DNA of 64,000 nucleotides from Cloeon dipterum (Eukaryota > Arthropoda > Insecta > Ephemeroptera > Baetidae). Position numbers and translations under genes: made by a program. Below are positions 40,600 through 64,000 of this stretch, piece by piece (the first letter of the stretch is position 1; each line of letters begins with the position of its first letter). The notes under the pieces are model-generated. The model worked only from the letters and a program-made list of their open reading frames with translations, had not been told where the DNA came from and searched no databases. Location: assembly GCF_949628265.1 (NCBI RefSeq), contig NC_088789.1:16546886-16610885 (forward strand), in the 5' to 3' direction.

Positions 40600-43500
40600 A
40601 CGTGTTTATTTCACAATTTAAGCATACCAATGTGCTCTATGCAATTAAAATGAGTTGGCAGTAACAGCATAGCCCCCTGAGAGTGCCAGAGGAAATAATG
40701 CATTTTGTGCAGTAATTCACCCTTATCTAAAGCAACAAACAATATCGCACTAATGCATCATGGCAGTTTTAATTAAAGCAGAAAATGGTTGTCAGCCGAT
40801 CCCCACTGGCGGGGCGCTGTCCATTTTTTCAAATTTAATTAACATCTTGCGTTTGGTTGCCATGGCATGTGCTGCAGGGGTCGTATTTGGGGACTATGAA
40901 TCATGAATACAAAGTGACGCTTCTTGTTGTTCCAAGTATCCGAGACACGGCATAATCGGGGATGCTAATTTTATTTCAATAGGGGTTCCACATGAAACAA
41001 GCTATTTTAATGAACAAAAAGTAAAGATTTTCCCAAAATTGTGGTGTAAGGATTGCTGTGACCTTAAAAAGACTAAGCCGTCATCTCCATACTATTTTTG
41101 TTATGATCTGGCATGAGCAAATTTTCATTGTTGCATCATTTGGACACTCTCGAAGGTTGTTGAGGGTGGAATGAGGTGTGCAATATTCCAGAATTCAAAC
41201 CAATCATTTTCTGTTTTGGAGATTTTAGTACGAAAATACGAAAATTGATAGTAATTATTTCGGTTCTATGCATATTATATGCTAGAGAGATGCGGTTGCG
41301 GCCAAAAAATATGTTTTATGTTCCCCTACAACTTTGCAGCTTAAAATATAATTGTAAAATTAACATCATAATAATTAAAATTTTTAACCAGCATGGCTTC
41401 TCTCTGAGGCTGGAGTGCTTGACTAAAATTAACGAATATGGCTATAAACTCCGCGTTTCAAAGGAAAAAATTCTCTGTTAGAGAAACATATCCTGAATTA
41501 CACGCGGAGATCAACTAAGTCATTATTTCCTGCGTGAGTATTTCTTTCTGTCAATGTTCGTAATACTTATTTATTCTAGCTAGTGCGACAATTCAATTTT
41601 TAAATAATTAATTAAAACCACAAGACATAATTTGAACAAAATAACTGAAGCAGTCCTTTTACTGATTGATAAAGCTGGGCAACATCTGCTTCAAATAAAT
41701 TTTAAAGCGTGCTTAATTCCCATTGTGGAAGAGAACAAGCTCGATGAAGTTGCTCGCCGGCCGTCGCATCCGCCGCTGCTGACCAGCGTTTGCTCCATTT
41801 TTTTTGTAGCCCCTCCAAGGGATGAAGGGGTGACCGCGTCCGACGCCACCGCTGGGGTGGACTGCTTTTGGTCAACAACCGTTGTGTGGCCCACTCGGCC
41901 CCTGCAAAAAACGCGGCCTGTTCTGCGTGCCACATGCTTAAGAGGACTGACCACTTTTTTCGTCGGCAGGGCCGACTGAGTTTTTCATCGAATGCACAAT
42001 GTGCGTCCACCCCGTGTGCAACAGTAGCCAGAGGGGGTTTGAGTTTAATAGTTGATTTACGCACTGTTTCGAAAGCGGGACGCAACTTTTTATTGTGTCC
42101 GATTCAAAACAAGACGCGCACAAAGGAGGAAAATTGTTTGATGGAATAATTTTTTATTGAATTATGATGGAGTGCGCGCGGAGGAAAAGGAAAGCGGATT
42201 TGTGCCGCGTACGCACCAGCAGGCTGGTGAATGCCTTTTGATTGAGCGTCGGGTGAGTTGAATGGCTGAAAAAGCTGCTATGACCACTGCTTGCGGACTC
42301 AAGTAATAAAATTATTGTCGCGTGATTGCCCCATTCAAATCAGTTGTGTATGTGCACGGCGAGAATTTGACAGTCCGATTGTGCCGCCGCAGGAACGGTT
42401 GATTTATTAATTTCGAGTGTGGTCAGTAAATTCGTATTTTAACCTTTCCCTCAAGGAATTCGACTAATGATGCGTCGTTTTGTGGAAATTAGATGATCAA
42501 TGCTGAGATTTGTTACTTCGATTCTAACTAAAATTTCTATAATATACATAATAATTATCAATATTTAACTTAACTTTTTAATTCTATATACTCGCTTAAG
42601 TAAAGAGTATTGATTAGTAATGTATTAATTAAATTTGATCTGGGTTTTAAGCTAAATCAAACATCCTGTCAAATTTTCCATTATTTATTGCACTTGTGGT
42701 TATTTCACATTCAATTACAAATTTATAGCATTTGAAACTTACCATTAATTATTGTTCTTCAAACCTAAAATTTTCAAACCTCGAACATATGAAAAATTAA
42801 TACTACTGAAATGATTTCTTCTTTTACTTTCAACCGGCCTGTCCAAATGTTAAACGTGTCGAATAAATTGCTTTCGTGTCAGAGGTGAGACTTGTGGCTC
42901 CTTGTTCGGTGACCCCTCGCTTTTAGAAAGGGTGGAAGGAGGCTCGCGCAAGGGACCCAATACACTGCATTATTTGTTAAAGCGCATCCCCGATACACAC
43001 GCTTTATTTTGTTCCCCTGGCACGCGGGGTTTCTCGAATTTCAAGACTGGACAGTGGTCAGCGGAGAGGGTGCCGAGCCATGGGCCGGGGGTGGCGCGTG
43101 CATTTTTCGCACCCTCTTGAAATTTGTGTTATGGGGGAAACTCGCGTGCGACGGTGACTTTTATTGTCTGACGCCCTCTTTTGTAAGGTTGCTCCCCTAG
43201 ATATTGTAAAATTTGTTTGAAACGAGGGGTTTCATTACCATAGTGGTTTTAGTTCACTATATCATAGTAATAAAATTAATATCTTTACAAAAAGTAGCCT
43301 TTGTTATCAATTTAAATAGCGTAATTAAGATAATTGTTATAGTAAAAAAAATGATTAGGATATAGTTTTTATTTGTTAATAGAAATGAGAATTAATTCGG
43401 AAATTAGAACGCGTTTTCAGTTATTTAGGAATTTTTAGGTACTTTTCTGGGAAATTTTCGTTCTTGAAAACACTACAAACTTCAACTTTTGAAATATGAT

Positions 43501-46327
43501 CTGATTTTTGAAAACCAAATATTTTTAGTAGCAGCTTTTCATGACGAGTCCAAGAGTGTCCAATTTTGTAATTTTTATTAAAGTTGAGATATTACTTTTT
43601 GCAAATGAGCACTTAAAAGAAAAAGTTATGGTTAGTGCGAAATTTTTAATTTTTTTCTGGAAATATTATCAAATAACTATTTTTTACCTAAGCTCTCTCG
43701 AAAAAGTTTAAAAAATGAAAATGCCAGAATTGTTATGCAAACGTTTTGAATGAAGAATTAATTTCCCTTGCATAAAAGTGGTAAATGAGCTTGAAAATTT
43801 TAACACACAAGAAAACTTCAAATTCCACCAACTTTCATCATCTGTGCTGCAATTTGCTATCCAGCGCATATGTCGAGCTTGAAGGTCGAAGCTGTGGTCG
43901 TTGACTAATGGGACACCAATGGATGTATATTTGGTTCATTTGTTGGTAATTATAATTAACAATTTTTAACCATTAACTCATTTAAAATTAAACAACAATT
44001 TACTCTTAAGCAAAAGAGGCAGACGCTACACGTCATCCAGAGTAAAGGGACGTTAAGCATAATTATTCTCAGTTGCAGTATTCACGTCGCGACTCATTTT
44101 AGCGCCTCACACGTTCAGGGCATGTTTGCGTGTGACGAGAGAGCGAGGGTTTACCCGTGGAAAGTGCTCCAACAGCAGATTGAGCGCGAGCACACATGAC
44201 ACGGCCTGTTTCCCAAATTGCCGCTGAATATGCACTCGCAAAATTGCCGGCAGTTAACCCCAAAAATCGCACCGTTGGCAGTTTAGCTTAATGTTTGCGT
44301 CGGTCTGGGCGGTCGGGCGTGCAAGCCAAAGGCGATAGCACCGCGCGCGGTCGCGAACTGAATCGAAATCGTGTACTTGACTTCTAACGCAAATGCATTA
44401 TACATATCTGGGAAGCTTGAGGAGGAAACAATGTTGATGCGTTAATAACGAAGTTCACAGAATATATGATAAACTACGTTATAAAACTCAAAAAGACTAA
44501 CAAAAAACAGAGGGCATTTTTTCTTCCAGAGTGCAGCAGGATATGCTCAAGAGTTCAAGTAAAAATCGATTTATTTTCGCCCTCGTAAAATTCATGTCAG
44601 ATTAGCAAATTGATAAAAAAAAATTGGAAGGGTTTTCCCATTATTTTTCATTATGCATCAAATATAGTCAAACTTCAATCCTATTTTTTTTTAAATTTGG
44701 TGCAACTTATAAGCATAATCACCTCTCCAATGTGGCCTCAGCTAAATTTTCCTTTTTTTACTTAACCACACTTATGTAAATCCAACGAGTACATAATTTA
44801 CCTTTAAACAGTTGGGTAAAAACAGGGCGAGGGTCGAATTTGTGACAAAAAATTCGCAGGTGCTGCAGATTTAATGCGACTCTAAATTAGACTGTAAGCA
44901 AATCATTATTCAAATTAGCTGAGCGCGCGCTGCTGCAGCAGCGTGCTCTTAATTTCCAGTCCTCGCATCGGTATATGTAGATTCTGCTGAGCGAGAGCAA
45001 GGGGTTAATTTTTTATGCCAGTTTGCGGGATGCACGTTATTAATAAAAAGCTGCAGAGCCGCGAGTATTATCCATCAAACAGCTAGTTTGCATTATTTTG
45101 CTAATCTTCTGCGGGGCCGCTCCTCTCTGGCTGCACGATCGTTTGTGCGTGCATTTTTTGTGCCGCGCGCAAAATAAAAGGAGAGACAGTTGCATAATAA
45201 AAGCAGCGTATGCATGCATGCAGTCGCTTCATCAGCAGTTAAAAGTTTTTCTATGCAGATGCTGTCGATGCTGGCCCGCCTTTTCGTCCCTCGATGCATT
45301 TTTTTAACCCTTTTTGTCCCCTCCGTGTGGTAAAAATATACACAGAGAGAAGCAGACTCATTCACGGCGGCTTCCCTCACGCCTAGGATGCTCTCTCGCA
45401 TCTGTCGCGGCACTGCTCTTGCACTTCGCAGTCGGAAAATTTAAAAATGTGATAATGCTTTATCGAGTATAACTAAATTTGTTTCACTTATATGTAGGTA
45501 AGGTCAATGCGAGTTGCTATTCATTTTTTAATATCTAAACTTTTGAATTTATAAAAGCTTCCAGATAGTCGGGAACGAGTTGAAGTGATAATTCTGAATT
45601 TATAAATTTTATATTTTAAAATTATCATATTTAGTACCCATTTAATCAAAAGATCAAGAAGAGATCTTCTAACAATTACAGAACTATAGGAAAAATGTTT
45701 TTAACCAGAAGTAAAAACCTAGGAAAAGTGAATAAAATTTGATAATTAAGAAAATGATCATTCGATGCCCTTAATTATTACCAAATTCTCCACTCTAAAA
45801 AAAACTTACCGAAGATAGAAATTTGGATTTACTCTAAAAAGATCAGGTGCAGATCTGATGTAAAATTTCACTTGGCAAAGAAAATACTGAAAATTTAATG
45901 TATTTAATTTAGTCAGGTAAAAATTAGTTTTTGATTTTGGTTTCACAGATAAAAAACTTACGACGGAAATTGAGTTTGGAGAAAAGTTTTTATTTCATTG
46001 GTAGAGGGTAGTTCATTTTAAGGAATCTCCACAGAAGTTTGCCTAGGAAAGTTTGGTCAGAATTTGCGTGCGAGTCACGCGGATTGATTTGCCGAAGTAC
46101 GGCAGGTTGCAAATTTATGCTGATTAGGCGTCAGGAAGCGGAGGGATTCGGCCGAGTGGTGCGGCTCGTCAACCAAAGCCAGCCAATCTAGCTGGCACCT
46201 CGAGCACTGGCGGCGGCGGCGGCAGACTCATCGGTTTATTAAGGTAGGCAAATGAGCACCCGAGAGCAAACTGAGCGAGTTTGTTTGTCCAGGAGAGCGA
46301 GATGAATCTGCGCCATATTACCCGCTG

Positions 46328-46328
<1 letters not shown>
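40600..46328. other. Gene-free block, first part
   Basis: No coding exon recognised. CpG-richer stretches at about 41.7-42.1, 42.85-43.2 and 44.1-45.4 kb alternate with AT-rich sequence. A perfect 16-bp palindrome CGCTGCTGCAGCAGCG lies at 44928-44943, and short ATGC repeats occur near 45210. Confidence 0.45.

Positions 46329-46405
<77 letters not shown>
46329..46405. repeat. (CT)n microsatellite
   Basis: About 38 uninterrupted CT units. Long frames through it are artefacts of the dinucleotide repeat. Confidence 0.97.
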
Positions 46406-46410
<5 letters not shown>

Positions 46411-48438
46411 GTGCATATATTACCCGGCGAGCTCCGAATGTGTATGTGTGTGAGCAGAGAGCAAACTTTGCTTGATGAAAGCTCATCAGCCAACCACAAG
46501 ACAAACAAAGTCGAGTACAGCATCGCAAACTTGATGTGCAAGAAAATCTCGGGCCACGCTGGCAGACGCCGGGCGAGCTGCTATGTGCTTTCCCACTCTG
46601 CGTTACAAGCAGGCAGGGGCGCGTCTGCACGTAGAGGGGCCTGTGGGGCTAATTTCGCCATTAGACTCCGTATTCCCCCGAATTTCGCTCCGCCTCGGTT
46701 GGAAAGCTCCAGAGCTCGGCTTTGCAAATAGCAGGACAAATGACGAGAGAAAATTGCTTTTGCAAATGCTTGCCTATCATTTTTCCACGCTGAAATTGGC
46801 TCAGCACATACTGTTTCTTGTTTTCTATTTTTATCACCATACTTAATGTTTTAAGAGTTGTTTAATTTAATGAAACAACAAGCACTGATTGGAGTTGTTA
46901 GGTATGTTTTTATTATGTGTAAAACTACACCATATTGGCCGATATAATTATTAATTATACTGAAAAAAGTAAAAATGTCAGTTTTGCACATTTCAGGGGG
47001 ATGATATAGGGTTGAAAGTTGAGGTGAATGAAATCTGTGATGTTTTTTTACTTTAAACTAACTATCAGAGAGAGTATAGAAAGAAACAGCAAGAAAATTG
47101 AGTAAATTTTTGTTCAAAATAAAGTTTGAGTATATATATGGTAAATAAAGGGTTATAGGGGCTGTTTAAGGGTTATGTTTATTTGGGCGAGGTCTACTTC
47201 ATAATATACATTTAAAATTTGTTTCGAGAAAATTTGCCCAAAAAATTGGCTATGCTGAGTAAAAAACAAGAAGCTTTATCAAGAGAGGATGAAAATTTAA
47301 TTGGGGGTTGGAATATGCAAAAGAGAGACTCATTCCTTTGTCATACACCGCATAATGGAATTTTTTTCTGAAGTTGAATTATTGAAAAACAACGATTTGG
47401 CTGGAAATTTTAAGTTGTAAATTTTGACAGTAAATCCAATGAAAGGATTTTTTTGCACCATTTTAATAAGAGTCAGTACAGTCGATAATTCAACTTTGGT
47501 GTCCGTACGAATCTAATGTTTGATAGTTATTACTCATTTTTCTTAACCAAAATTAAAATTTAATAAAAAGAAATCATTGAATGTCTCAACTCTTTGCAAA
47601 TTTGTTATATTTCATTGAAATAAACTTCTCAAATTGGCAAATCATTTGCAGGCACTTCGCCACAAAATCTTCGTCGGTCTTCAGTTAGGCAAAAAAAATT
47701 AATGATGCGGAATTTTAGGTTCGAGAATCTTTCTTAAGAGTGGGTTTTGGCGATTAGTGCTGGGATTCACGATATATTCTGTATTTGCTTCTCTTGATGT
47801 GGTTATGATCCAAATCAGCAATGAGTTTATTATATAGTCGATCCGTTTTCAAAATGGTATGGTATTTCAAAATACTCTGCTGTTATAATGCCGTGTCGCG
47901 TGGTATGGATTTTGCATGCGAAATCACTGCTGATGAGCCAAAACAGTGGCTATCCGTTGTACACTGATATACGAGATATTTTCTCTCGATATTTTTTCTC
48001 TCTTATTACCTTTTGAATCTGCACAGAATCGATTAATTTTTTCTTTGTCATTCGATTTTATTTTTAAAATTCAAGTTCATGAAAAAAGGTCATTGATTAA
48101 ATTTGTTATTATATATATTCTCATTAAAATGCAAAATATAATTTGCTGATCTGCGCTGGCTTGAAACATCAGAGGTTCTGGTAATTTTTGCCCCAAAGGA
48201 GCCCAATCCCTCGGCAGGGTTAAGTCTACAGAGATCTGAATACGCCCCTAGCAGCTGGGGAGCTCGAGCATCACGATGGCAAAACGTAGCGAAATTCATG
48301 CTTCACTTGGCTTGACAACCCTTCTAACTTATGGTTACAAAATGTGCGGAATATTCGCTGTGCCACGGAATGCCGCTCCGGCTAAAACTTTAGGACAGGG
48401 ACGTGTCATTCTGTCAAGTATTAAGAAAATGTATGCAT
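46406..48438. other. Gene-free block, second part
   Basis: A CpG-rich stretch to about 46.75 kb is followed by AT-rich sequence without recognisable exons or RNA genes. Confidence 0.4.
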
Positions 48439-48464
48439 TGTGTGTGTGTGTGTGTGTGTGTGTG
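48439..48464. repeat. (TG)n microsatellite
   Basis: Thirteen uninterrupted TG units. Confidence 0.95.
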
Positions 48465-48799
48465 AGCGCGCCGTGTTCTGGGGGCGATTTTGTCTTGAGC
48501 GTGAATGTGCGGTTGAGGGATGTGCGCTGGAAATTGGATTTTATTAAAATTCGGCGTGCACTGCGTGACAAGTAGCGTCAATGCGCGAATGCCAGTGGCA
48601 CGTATTTGCTCAAAGCTTTCACTCCAACTATTTCAAATGCAAAATGACGTGTAAACTGCACGTTTACGTATATTTTAAAAATGCTGCCGAGGATTTTAAT
48701 TGTTTTACAACACCGGAAAACAGGGAAGTTCACTCGAGGCTCATACATTTTTGCAAATTTCACCGTGCGGTCTCATTACAAACGCATACTCAAATTGCC

Positions 48800-51250
48800 G
48801 CGTACGCAAACAAACTTTCCCATTTTGCGCGAGGTTAATTAGCATAATTCCCCATTAAATATAAAACAAACAAAAACACGCTGCGCAGAACTTCCTTCCA
48901 GCAGGCAGGCTTTCATTTTGAAAAAGGCTGCGCCGAGTTTCGTGCCGGCGACAGGTGAGACAATATAAATAACCTAATAACAAAGTTGCGCGACGAAAAA
49001 TGTCCGCGTATAATAAAAGAGCCCAGCGCGAGAGGCTAATGGGTTGAAATTGGGGGCTGCTGAAATTTATTTGACACGCGCGCAGAAGGCGAAGTTTTCG
49101 TCGGGGACTGCTGAAAAGGTGGTGTGCGCGGAAGATACAGCCGCAAAGAAGCAGCTCTCGGAAAGAGCGAGCGGCCGTGTTGGGTTTTCGGTACACACTA
49201 CCGAGCCGCTCGTTCGCTCTCTCTCTCACACAAGAAGTTTGTTTACATTTAATTTAATTACAGAGGCCAAAGAGAGAGCGCTGCAAAGAGAAGCCAGATA
49301 ACGAAAAACCGAGAGAGCGTGTTTCACTATATACAGACCCACGCCGCCCAGAGCTGCTGGTCTTTCTTAGTTTGTTGTGTGCGCTGAAAAAGTAGCAGCA
49401 GCAGCAGCGCAGGATGGGATGTTATTATGATGGAGGCTTTTAATTATCATTTCGCCCCCGTAGAGACGCTAAAGCTATACGGTTTGCTCAGCTCAAATTT
49501 CTTCTCATCAAGCATTTATAGATCCGAGCAAAATCAATCCCGGCTCCATGTATATCATGGTTTGACGAGAAAGCTTATTTTTAGCGAAATAGATCGTCTG
49601 CAGTCTTGGTATACATTACTGGAAATTTCCGGAAAACACTAATTTTAACATCAGGTTTTGGAATAATAAAAAACAGGAATCACACTTTTCCTCGTTTGGA
49701 GCCCGTAATCATTTTTGAAAGTGGGTATTTCTTAAACAAATCTAATTGACGATTTCACGTCTTGTCAAATTTTCGACCGAGTGATTCGGCTGTATTACCT
49801 AATTTGACCACTAGGAATCGATTTCTATAAAAATGAAATTCCAGTGCTACCTGGAATTTTCTTGCTGTTTTCCCTGAAAATACCAAACAGACCCTGAAAA
49901 AACACGAACAGACAAAACTGCCGTGTATGGAGTTCAAGCCAAAGGTCGCGATGGCTTTCTGTTTTTAGCTCGAAGGCCTTGCTTCCACCTCACTGGAAGT
50001 GTGGCACGCGATAATATTCCGCACGCCCTCGCGCAGCAGCATCGCCCGCAGAAAATATTTGAGATAAATAGCAAACTTCCTGGAATGCACATCACAAAAG
50101 GGCAGGGCGAAAAGGTGTCCGCCCGCGCGTCGCTATCTTTAGTGCAACTTGAAAAATAGGACCTCTCTACGCCGGGAGCTATTGCTCGGCATACTACACG
50201 TACCATTTCTCACGGCGCAAAGAGAGAAATTTCGCTCGTAAATACGCGCGCGCTCCTCAAAGAAAGGTCGGTTGGCTCTCCTTTTTTTTGCTCTGTTTGC
50301 GTCAAGCCAAGGGGCGTGGGGCCGCTCTGCTGATTTCTTTTCTGGCTTGCATCAGCGATATTGGCTGAGCCAGCCACCCACTCGCCCTCCAGGCCGCTCC
50401 CGCCCGCCCTTCAGGTGCTTCAAACACACACATATGCATGCACACACAAAGGAGCGCGCGAGAGAAAAAGAACGTGATGCAATAGAAGTTGACTTTTGTC
50501 GCCATCTGATACTGAGATGATGATGGGATATCCCCAGGCTTCGCCGCTCGCTGATGTATAAAGTCACTTTTCATGTCTTTTCCTCTCTAGCTCCGCGGCG
50601 CGGCTGCTGCTGTTGCTGCTTCTGCTTTCTATATATAATAATAGTAATAAAGATCACCATGATATATCAGTGAGCGAACGAGTGGCGAAGTGGCCCAGCC
50701 CACCTTTCTGCTCGGCATTAAACTTTTATGTTTTCGCATCATCTCGGCGCTTTGTTACTAGGTTTTTTTCGGCTCGGCGCTGCGCGGAGAGGCGCACTCA
50801 AAAATTAATGTCCTCTCAACTGGGTGTACACATTTTCAATATCCAGGCCGGGATCACTCTTTTGATTAAAGTCATAAATTTTTCTTTTGTTAGCGAAATT
50901 GATGGGAAAATTTTATAACGCCATTTCAGCGCCGCCACCGCTGCCGGTGGAAAAAGCCAACGCAGCACACTTTTCGCCCAAGATAAACAAGCGCGAGCGC
51001 GTGCTCGGCGGAGATGCCGGCAGTGATAAATAAATCAAAAGCAGTGCGTGATGCAGCAGAGTGTGTGCCCGCGTGTACGAGCGAGCGCGTGCATTTATCG
51101 GCCTTGCCACGCAGAATCATCTGCTGATCATTTTTCATTCTGGCGGATGCTGAAAAAGAAAAAAATTGTATAAAATCCGCGTGATACCACCTACTGCCGC
51201 GTGTTTTGTTCCGCAAGATTTATTTGCTTCTATGCGAAAATTGATAATGG
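48800..51250. promoter_or_regulatory. CpG-rich block, possible regulatory element or first exon
   Basis: A long CpG-rich interval within the gene-free region. A consensus plus-strand donor (GACAG|GTGAGA) ends at 48954, so a noncoding first exon of a plus-strand gene is possible. No coding exon supports it. Confidence 0.25.
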
Positions 51251-51752
51251 ATGGATAAATTTCAAAGATGAATAAATTTAGTACTAACTTAAAGCCAGAG
51301 CAGACGAATATAAAATATTGTATTAGCTAAAAGCATAACTTCAAACTCGAGAAGATATGCATTTTTACGGGTTTTTATGGGAAATTTTGGACAATTTTGA
51401 AAAATTTGTGAATTTGTTCGTGAGAATCAATTTTACTGTGCTGAACAATTTTTTTTGTACGGTAATTGTAGCAACTACTTTTTTCATCTTGGATGATTGT
51501 GTATATTTTTTTTTGTATTTTGTAATTGGATGTATATAATTTTGTACATTTATTGTGATGAATTATGTGCATGCCAAAAGTCAAATAAGATTATTATTAT
51601 TATATCATCAGTATCTCTCATATCCCCGCGGTGAAACTTCAAAAATAAGTTTGGATTCCTCTTGTCAAACGCGATGGAACTAACACCAAAGTGGGTATTT
51701 TAAGTCAAGGTTAAGGGTCAATTTCTATTTCTAATGACAATTTAGGAAATAT

Positions 51753-52030
51753 GCTCATAATTTTGGAATTTCGAAAGTGTGTTTAAAAGCTGTCCCATGA
51801 CATGAGTGAACTTTTGTGAAAGTTTTAGACTTGCGTTCTTTTTTTAATTTAAGAGAAATTCCACTTCAAAACTTAAAACAAAGAATTTTATTACTTTCCC
51901 TGTTTTTGTATACATTATTGTCAACTCCAAATATCGGGTTGTAACCATCCGATTTGCAAAAACTATCCTCTGTTATAGACTCGTCTCGACCTTCCCTGGC
52001 CAGCTAAAGGGTTTAGGGGTCCCTCCTCAC
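51753..52030 (+). repeat. Left arm of a diverged inverted repeat
   Basis: It matches the reverse complement of 52255-52560 in long colinear blocks, including ATTTTGGAATTTC, AGAAATTCCACT and TCTCGACC. Identity by eye is roughly 65-75%. It appears to be one copy of an old dispersed element. Confidence 0.65.
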
Positions 52031-52254
52031 CCAAATAGGCATATTTCGAGCCCCTTAAAAAGAGTAAAAACTTAAACAAAACTGGAATTTTACACTATTT
52101 TGCAATATTTAATTTACATATTTGCTGTTTTAATTTTTACATTAGAATATGGTGGTAATTGAGAGTGAGTTTTGAGTAGTTTAAAATATTTTTAAGCACC
52201 CGAGGAAGCATATTATTCCTCGTAGTAAATTTGTGCTATTTAAATTGTATAGCA

Positions 52255-52560
52255 AAGTGGTTGAAATGGATAGGGATAAGCACCCCCAAAACCATATAAT
52301 GGTCAAGGGAGGTCGAGATGAGTCGAACGGTGGGTGATATTTTAAATTCTGAGGGATATAATCAGAGATTTGGTGTTGAAAATATTTGAAAAACATAAAA
52401 AGTTGAAAAATCATGTTTTTGTAGTTTTGGAGTGGAATTTCTCGAAAACTATAAAAAGATCACTAATCTGAAATTTTCACACAAGTTCCCTGATGTCATA
52501 GAACAGCTCTCAGGCACATGCTAGAAATTCCAAAATCATGAGCTCATGTCCAAAATGCGA
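52255..52560 (-). repeat. Right arm of a diverged inverted repeat
   Basis: Opposite-orientation copy of 51753-52030, with about 225 bp between the arms. No coding capacity. The two were probably inserted independently and have since diverged. Confidence 0.65.
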
Positions 52561-52799
52561 AAATGTTGCATTCGCAGAACGCAATTCGCGCGTTTTAACT
52601 TTTGTAAACGGTAAACATATAAAAATACATTTTTATTTAGCGTCTACAAGGACACTGTACGAAAATTTCTGCATGCGAGATACTCCCCTCGTCAAGTGAT
52701 TCACTTTTTCTATTTATCATGGTTTAAAGAATTTTTATGGAGTAAATAATCCGTTTGCTGTCAAATAGCTAATAAAAACTACTGACTGTCCTAGTAACG

Positions 52800-53989
52800 C
52801 CTGAATAGTAGCGCTGTTATGCAACCGGCGCGTCTCGCCTACCAGGCAAATTGCCTGACCTCTTAAAACGCACATTCTCAAATTCCATCACTCTCATCGT
52901 TTTCAAGAAATAATTCAGTAGCCATAACATGCTACAATACGACGCGGCGGTTCCTTTACTTTTATGCAGCAGCATGAGCGTTCATTCTGGCTGTGCGAGT
53001 GAGTGAGTGTGTGTGTGTGAAAGAGTTGTAAGCGCAAAAAGTTTATGAATGAAAGCAGCAGAGCAGACGGCGGAGGCTTCTTCTTTAATTCACCCGCTTG
53101 CTTCCACCCCTTTCGAGGCCGCGCCGCCACTTTTCTTTTCATTGCGCGGCGTCGTAATGTCATTATCATCATCATCATCGCGCCGCCGTCGGTGGGGAAG
53201 ATGTCTGTCTGCTGCTTTAAGCAAGTTTCTATTTTTCTGTCTTATTAACTCGGCGCCGGTCCAATCAACAAGCTTCTCTCTCTCTCTTTTGCTCTCAGCT
53301 GTTTTTTCATTCAGCCCTTCGCTGTGGAGCTAATATATATTTCCCCGACCGTCACGTGCGGCGGTGGCGGAGGAGGCGGCGGCGCGCTGATTAGCATTCG
53401 TTGTTTTAAAACGCCGCGAGCAACATCTCGCCTGATGACGATATTGATTCTCGCACTCATCGCGCGCCTTTTAAAAGAACGACGCCGGCACAGGCGCCGC
53501 GCACTCACTTTTTGCCGCCCTTTGCGGCGCGGCGGGCGCGTGCCTCCCCACTTTCTTTCTTCATCGCGCCCCGCGCGCGTTTTTGTCTTTAAAAAAGGGG
53601 TATAAAGAACTTTTATTGGGCTAGGTCGCGGCACGCGATGTTTTAAATGCTCTTCTTAAAATTCCTACGTAGAAAGTAGAGTAAAAGGAAGAGAAAAGTT
53701 TTACGCTTCCTCTCTCTCCTCCCACCTCCTTCTTTTTCTTCCGAAACCAGGCCAAGGTCTTTTTTATGCGTTTATTCACAGAGCACGTGCTCGCGCTGCC
53801 GTCGCCAATTATCGCTTTTACGCATCGGGGTCGATGATTGGAAAGCCAAACAATGAGCCAGCACAGGTATGGAATTTCAAAATCCAGCTCAATTCCTAAT
53901 GAACTCGCAGAGCGACGGTTTCAATTAGAGGGCCTGCTCGCGTTCTCTTGTTCTCGTTCTACGCTTCGCTGACGCACATATGTGTGTAT

Positions 53990-53993
<4 letters not shown>
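52800..53993. other. CpG-rich gene-free sequence
   Basis: Contains short CAT/TCA runs (near 53,160) and GGC-rich tracts (near 53,355-53,390). No recognisable exon. Confidence 0.4.

Positions 53994-54051
<58 letters not shown>
53994..54051. repeat. (GA)n microsatellite
   Basis: About 29 uninterrupted GA units, next to a TATGTGTGTATGTAC stretch. Confidence 0.97.

Positions 54052-64000
<9,949 letters not shown>

Noticed and set aside
46169..46630. 153-codon minus-strand frame through the CT tract
   Set aside because: Same repeat artefact; the opposite strand is also open.

Overview
This window is eukaryotic nuclear DNA, most likely from an insect or at least an arthropod. Five or six genes are split by short GT-AG introns, many of them 49-66 nt. 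The kinesin light chain, crooked neck and eIF5 proteins read like insect orthologs, and the first gene resembles the insect RSOD type of inactive superoxide dismutase. The species cannot be named from the sequence. I found no CRISPR array, operon, rRNA, tRNA or viral gene.

Layout. (1) 0.4-2.8 kb, minus strand: a secreted Cu/Zn-SOD-fold protein that has lost most metal ligands. (2) 3.4-11.4 kb, minus: kinesin light chain (Klc), 11 coding exons, with a phospho-serine-rich C-terminus on three short exons and a 309-bp hAT-type MITE in one intron. Its noncoding first exon is probably near 13.0 kb. (3) 11.5-21.9 kb: no recognised coding sequence, but candidate noncoding exons of Klc (minus) and of the next gene (plus). 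(4) 21.9-25.5 kb, plus: an unrecognised protein with about 14 C2H2 zinc fingers and an AT-hook, with a small mariner-like MITE in intron 1. (5) 26.4-28.4 kb, minus: translation initiation factor eIF5, complete in six coding exons and tail-to-tail with the zinc-finger gene. (6) 28.4-34.8 kb: noncoding. (7) 34.8-36.7 kb, minus: PRORP/MRPP3, the nuclease subunit of mitochondrial RNase P, head-to-head with (8) 37.3-40.6 kb, plus: crooked neck (CRNKL1/Clf1), a HAT-repeat spliceosome protein. (9) 40.6-64 kb: 23 kb without a recognisable gene, in which CpG-rich blocks with GA/CT and GT microsatellites alternate with AT-rich, repeat-bearing stretches. It looks like the regulatory landscape or a large 5' intron of a gene outside the window.

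The genes are a mix of housekeeping functions: axonal transport, start-codon selection, mitochondrial tRNA 5' processing and splicing. They do not form a pathway. The only tight functional layout is the PRORP/crn divergent pair with a shared promoter. I did not find a convincing new biological system. The best leads are the metal-stripped SOD with an arginine-rich tail, the frame-preserving 57-nt intron in PRORP, the GC-AG intron in crn, the hAT insertion against a Klc splice acceptor, and the 23-kb gene-free block.

Exon borders were set by splice consensus plus phase continuity, and each model closes in frame. No alignment or transcript data were available.
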